Position numbers and translations under genes: made by a program. 64,000 nucleotides of DNA from Deltaproteobacteria bacterium IMCC39146 (GTDB lineage Bacteria > Desulfobacterota > Desulfuromonadia > Desulfuromonadales > BM103): contig JARUHP010000018.1 in assembly GCA_030005635.1 (NCBI GenBank), positions 18,408-82,407 of the forward strand. The letters are read 5' to 3'. Numbering within the stretch: the stretch's first letter is position 1; each line of letters starts with the position of its first letter. The notes below the pieces were generated by a model that worked only from the letters and a program-made list of their open reading frames with translations, did no database searches and was not told the DNA's origin. Below are positions 34,147 to 43,677 of the stretch, one piece after another.

Positions 34147-36820
34147 GGCTCTGTATCTTGCTGCCAACGAAGGCTCTCTTGTCTTAACGGTTAATGACCG
34201 TTTGTCGAGAAACTTGTCACAGCAATATGACCAGGTTCAACAGGAGCAAGGTGCAGCAACATGGCTACGCCCGGAAATCCTTGGTCTGTCCGCGTGGCTG
34301 AAACGTTGCCAAACACAAGTCGCAGGCCTTCCGCACTTTCTCAATAAAGTCCAACTTCAGTATGTCTGGGAGCAGATCGTTGCTGATGATGTTGAGCGAA
34401 GTGGCAACTATTTGCTTCAAGTGCCGCAGACAGCTCGTCGAGCCTTGCAGGCTCACCAGTTGCTGGTTCGATACTCTGCAAATTTTGGTGTTGATGAATC
34501 CTCAGAAGACCACAGGGCTTTTTTGCGTTGGCGTCAAGCATGGCAGGGCCAAGCGACGAGCCAAGGCTGGCATGATTCGATTGAGTTGCCGTGGTTGCTT
34601 GCCAAGGCGGTTGTTGAGCAACGCTTCACCGTACCAAAGAAAATTGTTCTGGCCGGTTTTGACGAGATCTCTCCAGACCTAGCTCATCTATGCCAAGTCA
34701 TGGCGTCGGCTGGTGCTATGGTCGAAGAATGGCAGCCTCCGCCGTGTCTGAACATACAACGGCAGAGGGTAACGGCGGACGATCCTGTTGATGAAGTGAA
34801 TTGTTGTGCACGCTGGATCAGAGGTCTTTTGGAGAAAAACCCGTCAGCAAAGATTGCAGTCGTTGCGCCTCAACTTGAAGCTTATCAGCCACTCATTGAA
34901 CAGATTTTTTCCGCCGAGCTGGATCCTGAAGCGCTTCTTTCCGGCGTTGAGACGCCTGAAACCTTCAACATCTCACTTGGGCATAAACTGGAAAGGGAAG
35001 GGGTTGTCCACGCGGCCCTGCGTTTATTACGCCTTGGTATTCAAATTGGTCACGACGAAATCAGTTGGCTTTTGCGTACACCCTATCTCCAGGGAGGGAT
35101 TTCCGAAGCTGACAACCGGGCGAAGATTGATCGTGAACTTCGCCGATTGAGGCGCTTTGACTGGTCACCGTCACGCCTTTCTAAAACGCTCAAGGGTCTC
35201 TCCAGTAAACACTCTGTCGCGGTTCCTGAGTTTATCTCACTACTGGACACCGTGAATGAGAACCTTCGTCAATCCTCCAGAAAAATGCCGGGGTCCTGGG
35301 CTGAGTCTTTTACCAACCTCCTGCATAAACTGGGGTGGCCTGGTTCTCGTGGTCTCTCCAGTCGAGAATACCAGGCAGTTCAACACCTTCGCGAGGCATT
35401 TGCTGAGCTGGCCAGCTTGGACAGCGTCTCAAAACCTATGAAGCGTTCGGAAGCAGTCAAGGTCCTTCTGCGGATGGTCTCTTCAACAGATTTTCAACCA
35501 GAGGGAAGTGCAAGCACAGTTCAGGTCCTTGGTGAGCTGGAGGCCAGCGGACTGATCTTCGATCACCTCTGGATTCTCGGACTTCACGACTCTGCGTTGC
35601 CTCGACCACCCAGCCCGAATCCATTTATTCCAATTCCCGTTCAGCGACGTTATCAAATGAAACGTTCAGATTCGGAGCGGGAAAGTCAATTCGCCGAGCA
35701 GGTCGTCTCACGTCTCTTTTCAGCTGCGCCTGATATCGTGCTGAGCTGGCCTCGACGTGACAAGGGTTCAGAACAAAGACCAAGCCCGTTTATTCGCCAC
35801 ATTGAAGAGGGTCACTTGGCTCTTGCTGACTCTTGCGCTCCGGACCTGGTCTATTGGAATAACCGGCCTGTGCTTGATGAATTGACTGATCAGATGGGCC
35901 CGCCGATCTCCAGTCGCAAACCTTTCACCGGCGGGACCGGTATCATCAAAGACCAGGCCCTCTGTCCTTTTCGCGCTTTTGCCCATCACCGGCTGCGTGC
36001 CGAGAAGCTGGATGAGCCGGACATCGGTATTGATAATATGTCCCGTGGCAGCCTTGTGCATACTGTCCTTGAGCTCTTCTGGGACAAGACGGTCGATCAG
36101 CAGGCGCTTCTTTCTTTAACGGATGAGGCGCTGGTAAACTCTCTGCGTGATGCCGTGTCCGGCGCTCTGGAGAGGCTTGAAAAAGAACGTCGCTACGATC
36201 TTCCGCCGAGGCAAAAGCAGATAGAGCGTCGACGCTTATTTCTGTTGGCGAGACTTTGGCTTGACAGGGAGTCACGCCGCAAACCTTTCCGTGTTGTTGC
36301 ATCTGAAAAAAGTCACCAGATAAAAATTGGTGATTTGTTGATTCGCACCCGAATTGATCGTGTCGATGAACTTGAGGACGGCACCTGCGCAATTATTGAT
36401 TACAAGACCGGCCAACCCGATCCTCTGCAGTGGCTTGATGACCGGGTCACTGAACCACAGCTGCCTGCTTATTGCCTCGGCATGTCGCAAGACCAGATCG
36501 GCGCGGTTATGTTTGCCGTGGTTCGCAGCAAAGACAAAGAATGTGGCTTTCGTGGTGTGGCACGTGATCTCGAAAGCTGGCCCGGGTCTAAATCACGTAA
36601 GCTCAGCTCGAAACTCGAGGAGAATAATTGGCTTTCTTTTGAAGATGTTTTGACTCACTGGCAGAAAAGTTTGCCTGAGTTGGGGAATGCTTTTGCGCGT
36701 GGTGAGGCGCTTGTCGATCCTGTTGATCCTGATCTTGCATGTAAATATTGTGACTTGAAGGGTTTGTGCAGAATCACTGAGAAAGTGGCAGGTTTGCAGG
36801 AGGTTGAGATCGATGATTAA
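34139..36820 (+). CDS. AddB-like/RecB-family exonuclease subunit (probable DNA repair protein)
   Basis: 893 residues from the ATG at 34139; ATGs at 34115 and 34118 lie deeper in the VanZ gene and lack a ribosome site. The N-terminal part is an inactivated helicase-like fold. The C-terminal PD-(D/E)XK nuclease has RIDRVDELEDGTCAIIDYKTG. Cysteines placed before it (ALCPFRAFAHHRLR) and after it (DLACKYCDLKGLCR) match the four-cysteine Fe-S staple of AddB and related nucleases. It corresponds to the family annotated as probable DNA repair protein next to a UvrD-like helicase. It overlaps the AddA-like gene by 8 bases, so the pair should form one heterodimer that processes double-strand ends. Confidence 0.85.
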   Translation: MDKALYLAANEGSLVLTVNDRLSRNLSQQYDQVQQEQGAATWLRPEILGLSAWLKRCQTQVAGLPHFLNKVQLQYVWEQIVADDVERSGNYLLQVPQTARRALQAHQLLVRYSANFGVDESSEDHRAFLRWRQAWQGQATSQGWHDSIELPWLLAKAVVEQRFTVPKKIVLAGFDEISPDLAHLCQVMASAGAMVEEWQPPPCLNIQRQRVTADDPVDEVNCCARWIRGLLEKNPSAKIAVVAPQLEAYQPLIEQIFSAELDPEALLSGVETPETFNISLGHKLEREGVVHAALRLLRLGIQIGHDEISWLLRTPYLQGGISEADNRAKIDRELRRLRRFDWSPSRLSKTLKGLSSKHSVAVPEFISLLDTVNENLRQSSRKMPGSWAESFTNLLHKLGWPGSRGLSSREYQAVQHLREAFAELASLDSVSKPMKRSEAVKVLLRMVSSTDFQPEGSASTVQVLGELEASGLIFDHLWILGLHDSALPRPPSPNPFIPIPVQRRYQMKRSDSERESQFAEQVVSRLFSAAPDIVLSWPRRDKGSEQRPSPFIRHIEEGHLALADSCAPDLVYWNNRPVLDELTDQMGPPISSRKPFTGGTGIIKDQALCPFRAFAHHRLRAEKLDEPDIGIDNMSRGSLVHTVLELFWDKTVDQQALLSLTDEALVNSLRDAVSGALERLEKERRYDLPPRQKQIERRRLFLLARLWLDRESRRKPFRVVASEKSHQIKIGDLLIRTRIDRVDELEDGTCAIIDYKTGQPDPLQWLDDRVTEPQLPAYCLGMSQDQIGAVMFAVVRSKDKECGFRGVARDLESWPGSKSRKLSSKLEENNWLSFEDVLTHWQKSLPELGNAFARGEALVDPVDPDLACKYCDLKGLCRITEKVAGLQEVEIDD

Positions 36821-39800
36821 GGCCCAATCACAAAAACCTGCGGATTGGCGAGAGCGTCAGACAGCAGTCGATATCACACGTTCCTGCATTGTTCAGGCTC
36901 CGGCCGGTTCAGGAAAAACAGAGCTGTTGGTTCAGCGGCTGTTGGCATTGTTAAGTATTGCAGAGGCCCCTGAAGAAGTCCTCTCTATCACCTTTACTCG
37001 TAAGGCCGCCGGTGAAATGAAGCTGCGATTATTGCAAGCTCTTGAAAGTGCTTGCGATGATGACCCTCCTGTTAAGCCTCATGCTTTTGAGACGTGGCAG
37101 CGTGCTCGAGCTGTCCTGGAGCGGGACCGTCAAAAGGGGTGGGGGTTGCTGGATAATCCGACTCGATTGCAATTAACCACTATCGACAGCTTTTGCTCTC
37201 TGATAACACGCAGGATGCCATGGTTGTCACGCTTTGGGGACCAGCCGAGGGTGACAGATGATCCCGCAGAGCTCTACTTGTCAGCCTCTGAATCTCTTCT
37301 CTCAAGGGTTGAAAATGGTGGTGCTGGCCAGGAAGCCGTAGAACGACTCTTGGTTCACCTGGATAATCGTCTGACTCTTTTGCGTGAGCTGGTGGTCGCC
37401 ATGCTCGGACGTCGTGACCAATGGTTGCGTCACCTCATGACAAATCACGAACAGGACCCTCGCCAACTACTTGAGTCTTCGTTGCAACTCTATGTCTTAT
37501 CTTTTTTAAGCCAGGTCCATGCCGCTTTTGGTGGCGAGCGCTGTGAGGAGATTTCGGAGCTCCTTCGTTTCGCAGCAAGCAGTATGGATGATGATCACCC
37601 TTTTGCGACCGCAGCTTGTGACCCTGTCGATTTTAAAGGCCTTGAGTTCTGGTCGGCAGCGGCCAACCTGTTGTTGACCTCGGCAGGAAGCTTGCGCAAG
37701 AGCGTGACTAAAACGATTGGTTTTCCTGCTGATAAAACGACACGGGCACAGGAGATGAAAGGCCGTGTTCTGGTGTTACTAGAGGATCTACAGGGGTCTC
37801 CGGTGGTCGAACTGCTGCAGACTGTGCGTCGTTTGCCAGCCACTGTTTATGACCACGGCCAATGGCAAATTCTGCAGGCCCTGATCGAGCTGCTACCGCT
37901 GGCTGTCGTCGAACTCAAGGAGGCCTTTCGTTCACAAGGACAGGTTGATTTTATTGAGATCGCCGGAGCCGCAAATGCGGCCCTTGGTTCAGTGGTTGCG
38001 CCTGAAGAGCTTCTCCTGCAGCTTGACAGTCGAATTCGTCACATTCTTGTTGATGAGTTCCAGGACACCTCCTTTGCTCAATATGATCTGCTTTGTCGAT
38101 TGACTGCGGGTTGGGAGCCGGGTGATGGTCGTACACTTTTTCTTGTCGGCGACCCCATGCAGTCTATTTATCGTTTTCGAGAGGCCGAGGTTGGTCTATA
38201 TCTGCGTGTTTGCAAAAGCGGATTCAACGATCTGCCGATTGAACGTATTGTCCTGAATACGAACTTTCGTTCGCAGGCAAAACTCGTTGATTGGGTCAAC
38301 GATAACTTCGCCAGTCTCTTCCCGTTGAAAGAAGACGAAATCCGCGGCGCCGTTTGTTTTTCTCCTGCTATCGCATTTAACCCCTCTGCTAATCGTCCAT
38401 TGGTTACTACGCATGGTTACGTCGAGAGACAAGATGACAATGAGGCGGCAAGGGTTGTTGAGCTGATCAGGCAGACGCAGAAAGATAATCCTGATGGTAC
38501 GGTGGCCGTTCTGGTGCGTTCCAGAAGTCATCTCAAAGCGATTGTCTCTGCCTTGAAGAACAATAACTTGAGCTACCAGGCTCAGGATATCGATCCTTTG
38601 ATAGACAGACCCGTCGTTCAGGATCTTCTGTCCTTGACAAAGGCTCTGCAACATCATGCAGATCGAGTCGCCTGGCTGTCTTTGCTCCGGGCCCCCTGGT
38701 GCGGACTTTCCCTCGAGGATCTGACCCGGCTGTGTGGTAAGGACCCGCGTTCCACTGTCTGGCAGTTACTTGCTCAACCAGCCGGGCAAATAGAGATGTT
38801 TGAGCAGATCAGCTCTGATGGAAGGCAGAGGCTTTCGAGAATTCTTCCTGTCCTTAAGCATGCCTTGCAAAACAGTGGGAAACTCAGCTTGAGGAGACTG
38901 GTCGAGTCGTCCTGGCTATCATTGAATGGACCGGCTTGTGTTGAGGCTTCCGACCTGGTTGATGCCAGGCAATTTTTCGCTTTGTTGGAAGATCTTGAGA
39001 TGGAAGGGTCACTGGAAGTTCTGGAACAACGCTTGGCCAAGCTCTATGCCGCTCCTGATCCGCAAGCCGGGCCAAATCTGCAACTGATGACGATTCACAA
39101 AGCCAAGGGGTTGGAGTTCGACACCGTGATCCTGCCCGGACTGGGCCGGGGAGTAAGGTCACGAGATAAGGCTCTGCTGCGTTGGCTGGAGCATCCTGAT
39201 TGTGGACTGCTTCTGGCTCCGATTCCAGCACTTATCAGTGAACAGGAAGAGCCAACCTATCGTGCAATAGGGCAGGTTCTGCAGGAGAAGGATGATTTTG
39301 AAGCCTTGCGTCTTTTGTATGTCGCGGTCACCAGGGCCAAGTCGCACTTACACCTGCTCGGACATGCGAAGATAAACTCTGGCGGAGACCTTGTGCCACT
39401 TTCCAGATCACTTCTATCTGTGCTCTGGCCGGCTTGTTCTGAAGCGTTCTATCAAGAGGCCCATGCTGCAGATCCCGGCAGCAGCGAAGCCCCCTCGGCT
39501 CTTACCATTAAAAGGTTGCCATTGACCTGGCATCCCCCGGTGCTAACTGAACGTCTTGTTATGAATCAGGACATAACACGTCGGGCTTCTGCCGACGGCC
39601 ACTATGTTGATGACGCTGTCAGATCTCGTCTCACGGAGGAAGGACGCGTTGTCGGCATTCTTGTCCATGCCTGGCTGGAACGGATCGCCTGCGATGGCCT
39701 CAACATGTGGCCAAGCGCTGCTCTTGAGACCCGGTTGGAGGACTTCAAAACACAACTGAGCGGGCAGGGCGTGCCGTTATCACGATTGGATGCTTGCGCC

Positions 39801-40163
39801 TTGATCGTTCTGAATTGCCTGCTAAACACTGTTGCCAGTCCACGAGGCCGTTGGCTGCTCGGCTCACAGCAGGATGCCTCCTGTGAACTTGCTTTAAACG
39901 GTATTATTGATGGTCAGTTGATCCGTGCCACAATTGATCGCACCTTTCTGGATGAAGATGGTGTCCGCTGGATTGTTGACTATAAAACAAGCAGCCCGGG
40001 TGAGGGGGGAGAATCCGATCGTTTTGTCCGGCAGGAGTTGGAGCGTTATCAAGGTCAACTAAAGATCTATAAGGAACTTGTCGCACAGCTTTATCCTGAA
40101 TTTCAGATCCGTACGGCTCTCTACTTTCCTCTTTTCGATGGCTGGGCAGAGCTTGAACTGTGA
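36813..40163 (+). CDS. AddA-like UvrD helicase/nuclease subunit
   Basis: 1116 residues from the ATG at 36813, with AGGAGG 9 bases upstream. Walker A is APAGSGKTELL (about 30); further SF1 motifs are ITFTRKAAGEM, HILVDEFQDTSFAQ (Walker B), FLVGDPMQSIYRFREAE, LMTIHKAKGLEFDTVILPG and LLYVAVTRAK. The C-terminus has a nuclease motif (RWIVDYKTSSPG). This is the helicase-nuclease partner of the upstream AddB-like protein in recombinational repair. Whether a Chi-like sequence is recognised cannot be told. No RecC homologue is present. Confidence 0.9.
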   Translation: MIKAQSQKPADWRERQTAVDITRSCIVQAPAGSGKTELLVQRLLALLSIAEAPEEVLSITFTRKAAGEMKLRLLQALESACDDDPPVKPHAFETWQRARAVLERDRQKGWGLLDNPTRLQLTTIDSFCSLITRRMPWLSRFGDQPRVTDDPAELYLSASESLLSRVENGGAGQEAVERLLVHLDNRLTLLRELVVAMLGRRDQWLRHLMTNHEQDPRQLLESSLQLYVLSFLSQVHAAFGGERCEEISELLRFAASSMDDDHPFATAACDPVDFKGLEFWSAAANLLLTSAGSLRKSVTKTIGFPADKTTRAQEMKGRVLVLLEDLQGSPVVELLQTVRRLPATVYDHGQWQILQALIELLPLAVVELKEAFRSQGQVDFIEIAGAANAALGSVVAPEELLLQLDSRIRHILVDEFQDTSFAQYDLLCRLTAGWEPGDGRTLFLVGDPMQSIYRFREAEVGLYLRVCKSGFNDLPIERIVLNTNFRSQAKLVDWVNDNFASLFPLKEDEIRGAVCFSPAIAFNPSANRPLVTTHGYVERQDDNEAARVVELIRQTQKDNPDGTVAVLVRSRSHLKAIVSALKNNNLSYQAQDIDPLIDRPVVQDLLSLTKALQHHADRVAWLSLLRAPWCGLSLEDLTRLCGKDPRSTVWQLLAQPAGQIEMFEQISSDGRQRLSRILPVLKHALQNSGKLSLRRLVESSWLSLNGPACVEASDLVDARQFFALLEDLEMEGSLEVLEQRLAKLYAAPDPQAGPNLQLMTIHKAKGLEFDTVILPGLGRGVRSRDKALLRWLEHPDCGLLLAPIPALISEQEEPTYRAIGQVLQEKDDFEALRLLYVAVTRAKSHLHLLGHAKINSGGDLVPLSRSLLSVLWPACSEAFYQEAHAADPGSSEAPSALTIKRLPLTWHPPVLTERLVMNQDITRRASADGHYVDDAVRSRLTEEGRVVGILVHAWLERIACDGLNMWPSAALETRLEDFKTQLSGQGVPLSRLDACALIVLNCLLNTVASPRGRWLLGSQQDASCELALNGIIDGQLIRATIDRTFLDEDGVRWIVDYKTSSPGEGGESDRFVRQELERYQGQLKIYKELVAQLYPEFQIRTALYFPLFDGWAELEL

Positions 40164-40218
40164 ATCGTCAGCCCTAAAGAAAAACAGACCTATAACCAAA
40201 ACAAAGGTTGTAAAAATT

Positions 40219-40327
40219 TAACGCAAAGGCGCAAAGGGGTAGAGAAAGTCCGCAAAGAAAACCACTTTAAAACACGAGAATATAACCCTTTGCGTCTTTC
40301 TTGGCTTTTCTTAGCGTCTTTGCGTTG
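40219..40327. repeat. Inverted intergenic repeat of ACGCAAAG words, copy A
   Basis: The gap 40164-40515 holds no gene. Its centre is a long imperfect palindrome: left arm AACGCAAAGGCGCAAAGG with more GCAAAG units (40220-40259), right arm CCCTTTGCGTCTTTCTTGGC and AGCGTCTTTGCGTTGG (40286-40327). Copy B with the same word is at 57571. The arms could fold into a long cruciform or RNA hairpin. Confidence 0.7.
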
Positions 40328-40515
40328 GTCTTTTGATTTCAGCTCTTACCTGTTTTGGTGTAAAGATGTATTTCCTTTTTTTGGTTATAGAAACAAAGAA
40401 AAATGGCCCGATTCGGCTCATTATGCAAAGAGCAACCTTCGGGCCATTTCGATGGGTCAACAAATACGCGCGAACTGCTCCGCGAAGACGTGGGCGCCAG
40501 CTTGGCAGGCGTTTA

Positions 40516-40704
40516 TTATGGCAGGCGTCTTTCCCTGCCGCGATAATTGCCACGACTCGAACTGCGGATCGCATCTCTGCCGACGACTGCCCAACCGGTG
40601 TTGCGCTTAAAGCTGGTGACAACCTGACGGTTGATAAGGTTGTCGAGCATTCCAGGCTTGACCATGTCGAACTTGCCGTCACTGTACATCACTCTGATCA
40701 TCAT
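40516..40704 (-). CDS. GSU3473-family small protein
   Basis: 62 residues from the ATG at 40704 (a second ATG follows at once), with GAGGTG 6 bases upstream. MIRVMYSDGKFDMVKPGMLDNLI, then FKRNTGWAVVGRDAIR and a basic YRGRERR end, is the pattern of the small protein family named after Geobacter sulfurreducens GSU3473. Function is unknown. A reading ten residues longer is open but includes no ribosome site. This family is one reason for placing the organism near Geobacter and Desulfuromonas. Confidence 0.8.
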   Translation of the reverse strand: MMIRVMYSDGKFDMVKPGMLDNLINRQVVTSFKRNTGWAVVGRDAIRSSSRGNYRGRERRLP

Positions 40705-40796
40705 GGTGCACCTCGTACATTTGAATTCCTCCAATTATATCATAAAGACGACGACTTTTTTCAAGGGCACTTATTATTGTAAAGTTATCGATCAGG

Positions 40797-41240
40797 TCAG
40801 TTGATTGTTGGCCTGTCTATGGACATAAGCTCAATCTGTAAAATCAGGGACTTGCCGGCAAGAGGATGATTGCCGTCGAGAGTGACTTTCTGCTCTCCAA
40901 GTTCTACAACAACCAGTTGGTGGGCTGCGCCATCGGCGGCAATGACCTCCAATTGACCGCCCAGGTCAAGCTGAAGGTCCTGAGGGAGGGCCTCTATGCT
41001 GACCTCTTCAACAAGCTTCTGTTGACGCACACCATAGCCATGCTCCGGAGGAATTGTGACGGTTTTACGGTCTCCGACTTCCATGCCCAGTACGGCGATC
41101 TCCATGCCGGGAAGAACTTCGTTCTCTCCCAGAATAAATATCAAGGGGGCACTATCATCCGACTCATCGAAAATCATGCCGTCGTCAAGAACACCCTGAT
41201 GGGTTACTGTGACCTTGTCGCCTTCCTGTGCTTTATTCAT
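40797..41240 (-). CDS. slyD: FKBP-type peptidyl-prolyl isomerase, SlyD-like
   Basis: 147 residues. The FKBP half starts KVTVTHQGVLDDGMIFDES and has FILGENEVLPGMEIAVLGMEVGD; the inserted chaperone (IF) domain lies between about 70 and 125; the chain closes with VTLDGNHPLAGKSLILQIELMSI. It speeds proline isomerisation and holds folding proteins in the cytoplasm. There is no His-rich metal tail like that of E. coli SlyD, so a nickel role is not indicated. Confidence 0.93.
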   Translation of the reverse strand: MNKAQEGDKVTVTHQGVLDDGMIFDESDDSAPLIFILGENEVLPGMEIAVLGMEVGDRKTVTIPPEHGYGVRQQKLVEEVSIEALPQDLQLDLGGQLEVIAADGAAHQLVVVELGEQKVTLDGNHPLAGKSLILQIELMSIDRPTIN

Positions 41241-41391
41241 CGTGATCGTAATCCCTTTCTTCTTTTTTTGATAACTTGTCCAAATTTGATTGTCAAGTTG
41301 ATTGCCAGATCTATTGGATTTAGGTTACATTGTATAGCGATAAACAAATCTATGAAAATAACTTTGAAATATATGTAAAAGGTGGATTGAG

Positions 41392-43557
41392 ATGTTTAAA
41401 AACAAGCGATGGATTCGAGCACTCCTGGTCGGTGTGAGTTTGCTGCTTACAGGTTTGCTCATTGCTCCGGCACAGATGAACGCAACAACTACGGAAGCAA
41501 GTCCTGATGAATTGGATCAGAACCGTGCGAGGCTTCTTACCTATGTTCTCAAGCGCCAGGTGGAAAACCATTTCAGTGGCAAGGAAGTCGATGACACTCT
41601 TTCCTCTGCGGCTTTTGAGCTCTATCTCAAGCAACTGGATTATCAGAAACGGCTACTGCTTGCCGAAGAAGTCTCCCAACTGGAAATATTTAAAGATCGT
41701 ATCGACGATGAGGTGCAGAGCGGCCGGGTCGTCCTTGCTCCCCTCGCTTTTCGTCTGCTTGCCAACAGCATTTCCCGTGCAGAGCTCCTGGCAGAAAAAG
41801 CTCTGTCAGAACCTTTCTCTTTTGATGTTAACGAAGACTATGAAACGGACCCGGAGAAGCTTGAATTCTGTAAAACCGGAGAAGACTTGGCTGAACGTTG
41901 GCGTCTTGACCTGAAGTACAGAACCCTGAGTCGATATCTGGGCCTGCTCGAGGACGCGGGTGTTGAAGACCCGCTCAATGCCACGGCAGAGGAACAGAAG
42001 GAAAAAGAGCTTGAAGCACGCGAAAAAGTTCGTAAACAGTACAGTGAATACTTCGATCGCCTTAAAAAGGAAACTCTCAAGGATCATTACGATCGTTACC
42101 TGAACGCGTTTTCCCGTGCTTTTGACCCTCACACGACCTACATGCCTCCTCAGTCGAAAGAGGATTTTGATATCAGTATGCGTGGGTCCCTCGAAGGTAT
42201 CGGCGCGACCTTGCGTGAAGAGGATGGCTATATCAAGGTTGTTAAGGTGATTCCGGGGAGCGCAGCAGACAGGCAAGGGCAATTACAAGGCGATGATGTT
42301 ATCCTTGCCGTCGCTCAAGGCAAGGCTGAGCCCGTTGACGTTACAGACATGCGTCTCCGTGATGCCGTAGCCCTGATTCGCGGCAAAAAGGGTACCGAAG
42401 TACGTTTGTCCTTGCGTCGCCAGGGTCTTAAACCTTTTGTTGTGCCGATCGTCCGGGATGTTGTTGTTATTGAAGAGTCCTTTGTTAAATCAGCGGTCGT
42501 TGCAGACCCTGAATCAGGCAATCAATTTGGCTATGTCAAGATTCCCAGTTTTTACAGGGATTTTGAAACGACCCGTAACGGTGGTAAAGGCCGTAACTCT
42601 ACCGATGACGTTAAGGCTGCACTGGAGGCTTTTGACAAAAAGAAAATTTCCGGGCTTATCTTAGACCTTCGCAATAACGGCGGCGGAGCCCTCACTGATG
42701 CTGTCGGTGTGGCCGGCTTGTTTCTCGGTGAAGGTCCTGTTGTGCAAGTTCGCAATGGGGGTGGTGACGCCAAGGTTCTGTATAGCTACAATAAGAAGAT
42801 TGCCTATCATGGCCCGATGGTTGTGTTAACCAATCGGTTTAGTGCTTCTGCCTCAGAAATTGTTGCCGGAGCCCTTCAGGATTACGGTCGTGCCGTAATC
42901 GTTGGCAGTGACCATACCCATGGTAAGGGGACTGTTCAGGTCATTATGGATCTGGACAAAAGCCTGACTTTAAGGAATATGCGTCAGTACATGCCCCTTG
43001 GTGCCCTTAAAATGACCACGCAGAAATTCTACAGGGTTACTGGTGACTCAACCCAGTATCGAGGTGTTGTCCCGGACATCATCCTGCCCGACCGCAGTCG
43101 TTATAATGAGTACGGTGAACGTTATCTTGACAACAGCCTGCCGTGGGATCGTATCGATGAAGTTGAGCATAAGGAATGGCCTCCAATGGATCGTGCCAGT
43201 CTTGATACAAGAAGCCTGGTCAGGGTCGCTGAGAATGAAGACTTTATTGAGATTGTACGCATCTCAGAAGCCATGGGTAAACGGATCAAGGATACCCGCC
43301 AATCTCTGCTTCTCGCTGACGTTGTTAAGGAAAGGGATGATCTCCAGGGCATGGACGTAACCCCACACGGTGACAAAGATGAACCTGTGGATGGCGACGA
43401 CAAAAAAGACTCTGCAGAGGATGAAGACAACGACCAGGATCCAACGGAAAAACTGATAGAGTCTGTCCTGAAAGATGTTTACGCCAAGGAGGCTATGGCC
43501 ATCTTGCTCGATCTTGGTAAACAACAGAAAGAAATAGCCAACAAGGGTGCAGAGTAG
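41392..43557 (+). CDS. prc: Carboxy-terminal processing protease Prc (S41A)
   Basis: 721 residues (E. coli Prc has 682). A signal peptide or anchor starts the chain (RWIRALLVGVSLLLTGLLIAP). A long N-terminal helical domain is followed by a PDZ domain (about 240-330), then the S41 protease core: GLILDLRNNGGGALTDAVG, the nucleophile serine in NRFSASASEIV and the general-base lysine in THGKGTVQ. A Prc-type C-terminal domain (about 560-720) carries an acidic stretch rich in Asp and Glu. It trims periplasmic proteins from the C-terminus. AGGTGG lies upstream of the ATG and a terminator follows. Confidence 0.94.
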   Translation: MFKNKRWIRALLVGVSLLLTGLLIAPAQMNATTTEASPDELDQNRARLLTYVLKRQVENHFSGKEVDDTLSSAAFELYLKQLDYQKRLLLAEEVSQLEIFKDRIDDEVQSGRVVLAPLAFRLLANSISRAELLAEKALSEPFSFDVNEDYETDPEKLEFCKTGEDLAERWRLDLKYRTLSRYLGLLEDAGVEDPLNATAEEQKEKELEAREKVRKQYSEYFDRLKKETLKDHYDRYLNAFSRAFDPHTTYMPPQSKEDFDISMRGSLEGIGATLREEDGYIKVVKVIPGSAADRQGQLQGDDVILAVAQGKAEPVDVTDMRLRDAVALIRGKKGTEVRLSLRRQGLKPFVVPIVRDVVVIEESFVKSAVVADPESGNQFGYVKIPSFYRDFETTRNGGKGRNSTDDVKAALEAFDKKKISGLILDLRNNGGGALTDAVGVAGLFLGEGPVVQVRNGGGDAKVLYSYNKKIAYHGPMVVLTNRFSASASEIVAGALQDYGRAVIVGSDHTHGKGTVQVIMDLDKSLTLRNMRQYMPLGALKMTTQKFYRVTGDSTQYRGVVPDIILPDRSRYNEYGERYLDNSLPWDRIDEVEHKEWPPMDRASLDTRSLVRVAENEDFIEIVRISEAMGKRIKDTRQSLLLADVVKERDDLQGMDVTPHGDKDEPVDGDDKKDSAEDEDNDQDPTEKLIESVLKDVYAKEAMAILLDLGKQQKEIANKGAE

Positions 43558-43587
43558 CTTCAGCGTTCCTGGTAAGTTTAGATACAA

Positions 43588-43623
43588 AAGCGGGGGAGCC
43601 TAATAGGCTCTCCCGCTTCAGTT
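43588..43623 (+). terminator. Terminator after prc
   Basis: AAGCGGGGGAGCCT, 3-base loop, AGGCTCTCCCGCTT: a 14-bp stem with one G-T pair, followed only by a weak T content. Part of it is repeated 540 bases downstream (44137-44157). Confidence 0.75.
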
Positions 43624-43677
43624 TGCAAACAAAGTTTTTAGTCTTGCTTCTGTGGTCGGCAATGTAGAGAGGATAAT

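Noticed and set aside
40290..40782. Plus-strand open frames between addA and slyD
   Set aside because: They run through the inverted repeat and opposite the GSU3473-family gene, with no ribosome site or protein-like features.
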